A DNA stretch of 64,000 nt, from positions 2,418,001 to 2,482,000 of the forward strand of contig NZ_CP121112.1 of NCBI RefSeq assembly GCF_029625295.1. The letters are read 5' to 3'. The stretch's first letter is position 1; each line of letters starts with the position of its first letter. Position numbers and translations under genes: made by a program. A model generated the notes under the pieces. That model searched no databases, had not been told where the DNA came from, and saw only the letters and a list, made by a program, of their open reading frames with translations. This DNA comes from Flavobacterium gyeonganense. GTDB lineage: Bacteria > Bacteroidota > Bacteroidia > Flavobacteriales > Flavobacteriaceae. Below are positions 59,386 through 64,000 of the stretch, piece after piece.

Positions 59386-60711
59386 ATGAAAAACTGGAAG
59401 TTTTATAACGCCTTATTTGTGAGAGTCTTGTTTGTTATGATTCTCTTTTTGTTTTCCGTTTTTCTAATCTATAAAATGTTTTATTACAATGCGATTTTGG
59501 TTGGACTCTTTGCAATTGTAATGCTTTTCGAAATGTATTCTTTTGTAAAAAATCAATTGCTCTTTTACGACAGAACACTGCTTTCGATACTTCAAAATGA
59601 TTTTTCGACTAATTTTCCGGAAGAGCATAAAAAAGACAATTTTAAAAGTTTGTATCTTTTATATGATACACTAAAAATACAGCAGCAGGAGCAAACCTCA
59701 AAAGAATTGGTGTACAAATCAATTTTAAACAGTATTGATACCGGTGCTTTAATTTTGGAAAAAGAGAACGAAGAATGGAACATTTTTTTAATGAATGATT
59801 GTTTTTCGGATTTATTTAAAGTGCCAAAAGTGAGTCACTGGAAATACCTTAAAAACTATTTGCCTTCTCTTTGCAATGAAATTGAAAAGTCTGATTTTGC
59901 CGAATTAAAATCGGTAATTTCTATCAAAATTGAAGAACAGGATTTGCAGACTTTCATCCTGCAGACCTCGTTGACGAAAACGTATAACAAGGAATATTTT
60001 ATCATTTTAATTGACAGTATTCAGCGTGTTATTGAGAAAAAGGAAAAAGAAGCCTGGATCAACCTGATGAAAATTATTTCGCATGAATTAATGAATTCCT
60101 TAACTCCAATTCGTGCGCTTTCGCAGAATTTACTTCAGATTGTCGATCAGGAAAAACTCGAAGAAGACGATTTTGACGACATAAAGAGTAGTATTTCTAC
60201 CATTATAAACAGAAGCGATCATCTGCAGGTTTTTGTTGAGAATTACCGAAAACTTGCCATGCTGCCAACGCCGGCCAAAGAAATGACGCCAATCAATACA
60301 CTTTTTGAAGACTGTATACGGATTATGAGTCCAATTTTGAAGGCTGGAAATATTGAATTGATAAATGATACCCATAGTTCACGATCTGTCTTAATTGATA
60401 AAAACCAAATGGAGCAGGTTATCATCAATTTGATTACCAATAGTGTTTATGCCCTAGAAGAAAAGACTGAAAAGAAAATACTCATATCGAGTTTTACCGA
60501 AAATAATCGCTTTTTTATTACTATTTCTGACAATGGAAAAGGTATCGACCAGGAAATTCAGGACAAAGTATTTCTTCCGTTTTTCACTACCCGAAAAGAC
60601 GGTGCAGGAATTGGTTTAACACTCTCCAAAAATATTATTGAAGCGCATGGTGGTTACCTAAGTTATCAAACTGGCGAAGACAAAACCACTTTTGTAATTT
60701 GCCTTATTTAA
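59386..60711 (+). CDS. Sensor histidine kinase
   Basis: A 441-aa kinase with two N-terminal membrane helices (about 9-32 and 36-54, with almost no periplasmic loop), a PAS-like region (about 110-215), the phospho-acceptor His233 (KIISHELMNSLTPIRAL), N box INLITNSVYALEE, G1 box ISDNGKGID, and G2 GAGIGLTLSKNIIEAHGG. The short outer loop suggests sensing within the membrane or cytosol. It is the partner of the response regulator 165 bp upstream. Confidence 0.95.
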   Translation: MKNWKFYNALFVRVLFVMILFLFSVFLIYKMFYYNAILVGLFAIVMLFEMYSFVKNQLLFYDRTLLSILQNDFSTNFPEEHKKDNFKSLYLLYDTLKIQQQEQTSKELVYKSILNSIDTGALILEKENEEWNIFLMNDCFSDLFKVPKVSHWKYLKNYLPSLCNEIEKSDFAELKSVISIKIEEQDLQTFILQTSLTKTYNKEYFIILIDSIQRVIEKKEKEAWINLMKIISHELMNSLTPIRALSQNLLQIVDQEKLEEDDFDDIKSSISTIINRSDHLQVFVENYRKLAMLPTPAKEMTPINTLFEDCIRIMSPILKAGNIELINDTHSSRSVLIDKNQMEQVIINLITNSVYALEEKTEKKILISSFTENNRFFITISDNGKGIDQEIQDKVFLPFFTTRKDGAGIGLTLSKNIIEAHGGYLSYQTGEDKTTFVICLI

Positions 60712-60958
60712 GGTGTAATAAAATTCTGAATTATTTTAATTTAATGAATTTCAGTCACTTAATGTGAATTTTAAAAAATGTATATTTTATTCTGTAAAAT
60801 GATTTTTTTGGTATAGCCGTAAATTTGAAGAACCCTAAATTTTGATTTACAATATTTTAAAAAATATGGTGAAGACTCATTTTGAAGGTTCCTGATTATG
60901 TTTTTTTCGCTGTGTTTTTTAAATAAAGTTTAATAAATAATATTTAAAAAATTATATC

Positions 60959-62170
60959 ATGCGACAATTATATAAATTCATCCTAATTATAGCTGCAGGT
61001 TTTGTATTTGCCTCATTTGGCTTTAAGAATAAAGATATAAAACCAATTGACAACTTATACTTAAAAGAAGATCCAGCAGTTCAGAATAATTCTGATTCCA
61101 CAACCACTGCATTTAAATCATCAAGAGAAGTCTATCTTTTATCCAGACAGTACGACCGGCTAGAGGGAGCTTTAGAAAAATACCAAAAAATTGACCGAAA
61201 AAAACTGTGGAAAAAAATAGATGTTGACAGTGCTACCTATAAAGAATTAAAGCCTTTTGATAGTGGTGCCGTAGTAAAACAAATTCGTGAACGTTTGTTT
61301 GTCGAAGGCGATTTGAAAAAGGATTCCAAAAAAGGCTTATACGATGAAGAGCTTATGGCCGGGGTTTTAAATTATAAAAAAAGATACGGTCTGAAATTGA
61401 ACTACAAATTGTCATTCGAACATATCAAACAAATGAATGAGCCTGTATCAGAAAGAATCAGAGTTATAAAATTAAACATGGACCGTTGCCGCCTGATTCC
61501 TGAAAATTTAATAGATGCTAGGGATTATATTATGGTAAATATTCCGGCTTACCGATTATTATACGTAAAAAATGGTGCAAACGAGTTTACATCTGATGTT
61601 TTTGTGGGTGCTAAATGGTCAGAAACCGAAATTTTCAGCAGTGCGATGGATAAAATTGTATTTAGCCCGTATTGGAATGTGCCCCAGAGTATCATCGATA
61701 ATGAATTAAAACTTAATATGGCTTCCAATAAAAATTATCTGGAAGAACATAATATGGAATGGAACGGAGGAAAGGTAAGACAAAGACCAGGGCCTAAAAA
61801 CTCTTTGGGATTAGTGAAATTTTTATTTCCAAATCCGTTTGATATTTACATGCACGATACGCCGGCTAAAAGTTTGTTTATGTTTGAGCAGCGTACATTC
61901 AGCCACGGTTGTATTAATATAAAAGAAGCTAAAAAAATGGCGCATGTAATTTTGAAAGACGACCCGGACTGGACGGACGAAATGATTGATAATGCGATGA
62001 ATGGTGAAAAAGAAACCACATGCATGCTGAAAAATAAAATTCCGATATACATAGGCTATTTTACTTCCTGGGTTAGTGAAGAAACCGGTGAAGTTTATTT
62101 CTATCCTGATGTGTATCAAAAAGATAAAGAAACAACAGCTGAAGATCCAAATGGTTTGGTAATGGATTAA
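60959..62170 (+). CDS. L,D-transpeptidase (YkuD domain)
   Basis: A 403-aa secreted protein. The N-terminal hydrophobic segment is FILIIAAGFVFASFGF. A scaffold domain at about 40-190 includes a peptidoglycan-binding-like helix region (GLYDEELMAGVLNYKKRYGL). The YkuD catalytic domain at about 200-365 carries VNIPAYRLLYV, HDTPAKSLF and SHGCINI, with the nucleophile at Cys318. It makes 3-3 cross-links or attaches proteins in peptidoglycan. The stop is directly followed by that of the next gene, with no gap. Confidence 0.93.
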   Translation: MRQLYKFILIIAAGFVFASFGFKNKDIKPIDNLYLKEDPAVQNNSDSTTTAFKSSREVYLLSRQYDRLEGALEKYQKIDRKKLWKKIDVDSATYKELKPFDSGAVVKQIRERLFVEGDLKKDSKKGLYDEELMAGVLNYKKRYGLKLNYKLSFEHIKQMNEPVSERIRVIKLNMDRCRLIPENLIDARDYIMVNIPAYRLLYVKNGANEFTSDVFVGAKWSETEIFSSAMDKIVFSPYWNVPQSIIDNELKLNMASNKNYLEEHNMEWNGGKVRQRPGPKNSLGLVKFLFPNPFDIYMHDTPAKSLFMFEQRTFSHGCINIKEAKKMAHVILKDDPDWTDEMIDNAMNGEKETTCMLKNKIPIYIGYFTSWVSEETGEVYFYPDVYQKDKETTAEDPNGLVMD

Positions 62171-62497
62171 TCATAATCCGATTTCGGGCTGCCAGAAATG
62201 TTTGTCAAAGTCGACGATTTGATTATTGACCACTTTAATGCCTTCGTTTTCTAAAAGCTGCTGCATTAAATTGGTTCCGTCGAAGTGATGTTTTCCGGTC
62301 AAAAGTCCTTTTCGGTTTACGACTCTGTGTGCCGGCACATCATCCATATTGTGACAGGCATTCATAGCCCAGCCGACCATTCGTGCAGATCTTGCGGTAC
62401 CTAATGCTTTTGCGATTGCACCATAAGAAGTTACTTTTCCGTACGGAATCTGTCGGGCGATTGCATATACTTTTTCGAAAAAATTTTCTTCAGCCAT
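62171..62497 (-). CDS. Alkyltransferase-like protein (MGMT family without the active Cys)
   Basis: A 108-aa protein with the MGMT DNA-binding helix-turn-helix (GKVTSYGAIAKALGTARSARMVGWAMNAC in outline: VTSYGAIAKALG, ARMVGWAMN). At the active site the PCHR motif is PAHR: Ala56 replaces the acceptor Cys. Such Atl proteins bind O6-alkylguanine without removing it and recruit excision repair. Length (about 100-110) fits Atl1/YbaZ. Tail-to-tail with the L,D-transpeptidase gene. Confidence 0.88.
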   Translation of the reverse strand: MAEENFFEKVYAIARQIPYGKVTSYGAIAKALGTARSARMVGWAMNACHNMDDVPAHRVVNRKGLLTGKHHFDGTNLMQQLLENEGIKVVNNQIVDFDKHFWQPEIGL

Positions 62498-62512
62498 AAG
62501 TTTGGTTGTTTG

Positions 62513-62607
62513 CCACAGATTAAAGGATAAAATATGGTTTTATTAACGATTGAAACACCTTTTTTGCCCTATTGCCAAAGAGACCGGTTTCATCTTTTAA
62601 TCTGTGG
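62513..62607. repeat. 'ccacagattaaa' inverted repeat
   Basis: ccacagattaaa (62513-62524) is the reverse complement of tttaatctgtgg (62596-62607), both perfect 12-mers. The same word occurs at 39199. It lies between the LysE and alkyltransferase-like genes; a common type of intergenic repeat here. Confidence 0.65.
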
Positions 62608-62615
62608 TTTTTTAT

Positions 62616-63254
62616 TTATCCGAAGTAATAATTCAAAATATTAAAAAGCGTTATAAGAGCTACTAAACCTGTAATGCATCCAATGATTTTATTCATATTC
62701 CGCATCAGGTAATCGGTTTTTTTCTCTATTTTTTCAAAAAAAGCAATATAACAGTATAAAGCGGCAAAAGAACCTAAAACAGAGCCTAAAACAAAGATAG
62801 AGATGATATTGTTTTCAAAAGCAAAAAGCTGATAAGAAGCTAGCGTCACACTTACAACCACATAATAAGGAATAGGAAAAAAGTTCAGACCAGAAAGCAG
62901 CATCCCTAAAAAGAAACGACTTTTTTTACTGCTTTTTTTAATCTTTGATTTTTTCTTCGCGGTTGGTTTTTTGGCAATAAATAAAAAGTAAATAGTCAAA
63001 ATAGAAAAGGCCACAAAGCCAATTTCGCGAAGCAGCGTCACAATATCCGGTCTGTTGTCAATTACACGTGCAAATAAAACCGCTACATAGACCTGAAAAA
63101 AAATAACTAAAACAGCACCAACAACAAACCATAAGGCATTCTTTTTCCCTTCTTTCAGATTTATTTTGGCAGCTGTCATGTTCAGTAATCCCGGAGGAAT
63201 GATTCCGATAACAGCAGCAATAAAACCTGAAACTAAAGGGGTGAGTAAGGCCAT
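62616..63254 (-). CDS. LysE/RhtB family exporter
   Basis: A 212-aa inner-membrane protein with about six helices: the first is LVSGFIAAVIGIIPPGLLNMTAAK (Pro-Pro-Gly start typical of LysE), then NALWFVVGAVLVIFFQVYVAVL, FVAFSILTIYFLFIA, and a Lys/Ser-rich cytosolic loop (KKPTAKKKSKIKKSSKKS). The family exports amino acids or related small molecules; substrate unknown. Confidence 0.85.
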   Translation of the reverse strand: MALLTPLVSGFIAAVIGIIPPGLLNMTAAKINLKEGKKNALWFVVGAVLVIFFQVYVAVLFARVIDNRPDIVTLLREIGFVAFSILTIYFLFIAKKPTAKKKSKIKKSSKKSRFFLGMLLSGLNFFPIPYYVVVSVTLASYQLFAFENNIISIFVLGSVLGSFAALYCYIAFFEKIEKKTDYLMRNMNKIIGCITGLVALITLFNILNYYFG

Positions 63255-63295
63255 TCGGTTGTTTGATAGGTTAGAATTTCGTTTTAAAAAATAAT

Positions 63296-63973
63296 TTAGT
63301 CTTTAATTTTAAAACGAATATACGTAATTGCCTTGTTTATTTCTAAATATTGTTTTTCGTAAAAGGTCTGAATTGAAGTTACTACTTCCGGACTTCCTTC
63401 ATTTTTATATACGTTATGGTTGGCATATAAAACTTCGTGTCCTTCTCCGTGCAGTAATCCTAAGGTATAACCGTGCATGAATTCACTGTCGGTTTTCAGG
63501 TTTACAACACCGTCTTTTTTAAGGATTTTTTTATACAATTTCAAAAACTCAGAATTGGTCATTCTGTGCTTGGTTCTTTTGTATTTGATTTGCGGATCCG
63601 GAAAAGTAATCCAGATTTCGTCAACTTCGCCTTCAGCAAAAATATGATTGATTAATTCGATCTGGGTTCGTACAAACGCCACATTATGCAGGCCATCTTC
63701 CACAGCTGTTTTGGCACCTCTCCAGAAACGGGCACCTTTAATGTCAATTCCGATAAAATTTTTGTCCGGGTATTTTTCTGCCAGTCCAACAGAATATTCT
63801 CCTTTTCCACAGCCTAATTCTAAAACTAACGGATTGTCATTTTTAAAGAAATCAGTATTCCATTTTCCTCTTAACGGAAACGAATCACTTACAACTTCTT
63901 CTCTGGTTGGCTGGAAAACGTTTTCAAATGTTTCGTTTTCCCTGAATCTTTTTAGTTTATTTTTACTTCCCAC
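63296..63973 (-). CDS. trmB: tRNA (guanine-N7-)-methyltransferase
   Basis: A 225-aa SAM enzyme of the TrmB type. Motif I is LVLELGCGKGEYSVGLA, FIGIDIKGARFWRGA follows, and the signature is WITFPDPQIKYKRTKHRM with the catalytic Asp/Arg. It methylates G46 of tRNAs. The start lies 27 nt from the window end, so its promoter is not seen. Confidence 0.95.
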   Translation of the reverse strand: MGSKNKLKRFRENETFENVFQPTREEVVSDSFPLRGKWNTDFFKNDNPLVLELGCGKGEYSVGLAEKYPDKNFIGIDIKGARFWRGAKTAVEDGLHNVAFVRTQIELINHIFAEGEVDEIWITFPDPQIKYKRTKHRMTNSEFLKLYKKILKKDGVVNLKTDSEFMHGYTLGLLHGEGHEVLYANHNVYKNEGSPEVVTSIQTFYEKQYLEINKAITYIRFKIKD

Positions 63974-64000
63974 TTTTTACAAAAATTTTCCGCAAAATTA

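Overview
The window looks like chromosomal DNA of a Flavobacterium-type bacterium (Bacteroidota, Flavobacteriia). Evidence: AT-rich sequence, promoters of the Bacteroidota primary sigma type (TTG/TTTG, about 19-21 nt, TAnnTTTG), almost no Shine-Dalgarno sites, many secreted proteins ending their signal peptide in ..AQ, a TonB-dependent receptor with an N-terminal carboxypeptidase-regulatory-like domain, a MurF-alanine racemase fusion, a DnaE with a fused exonuclease, and several families of intergenic hairpin repeats. I see no rRNA, CRISPR array, transposase gene or prophage.

Layout. 1-8742: an accessory envelope region. Leftward genes encode a retropepsin-like aspartic protease, a TPR-CHAT caspase-like protein, a PKD/beta-barrel protein, a lipoprotein and a small membrane protein. 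They lie beside a rightward ECF sigma factor and a membrane protein resembling an anti-sigma factor with TPRs. Three copies of one bipartite motif with invariant spacing sit in front of two of the leftward genes and look like the promoters of that sigma factor. 8939-12126: housekeeping genes (TatD nuclease, acyltransferase, asparaginase, tRNA-Ser). 12224-20047: a lipoprotein, then a compact seven-gene polyamine/membrane operon (speD, DUF4178, a 59-aa protein, DUF350, membrane-fused SpeE, Tat-type FAD oxidase, polytopic membrane protein), then a rhomboid protease. 20226-25777: leftward genes for an SGNH lipoprotein, DUF3050, glutaryl-CoA dehydrogenase, TrmN6, a four-helix-bundle protein inside a 25-bp inverted repeat, RimM and S16. 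26014-31342: an RNA-binding RRM protein and the leftward leuC-leuD-citramalate/isopropylmalate synthase-leuB operon. 32012-36553: dnaE. 36730-45743: outer-membrane proteins, an oxidoreductase, a prolyl oligopeptidase, and a TonB receptor next to a His-rich protein. 45874-52750: murF-alr (frameshifted at an A8 run), mscL, asd, ferredoxin, NifU-like and Mrp Fe-S proteins. 53028-60711: an ABC efflux operon divergent from a sigma-54-type two-component system. 60959-63973: L,D-transpeptidase, alkyltransferase-like protein, LysE exporter, trmB.

The most interesting systems are: (i) the ECF sigma / CHAT / retropepsin module with its conserved promoter motif; (ii) the polyamine/DUF350 membrane operon; (iii) the efflux operon, whose promoter resembles a sigma-54 site with an upstream dyad next to the gene for a sigma-54-dependent activator. 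All function calls rest on reading sequence and recalled family motifs. No database search was run.
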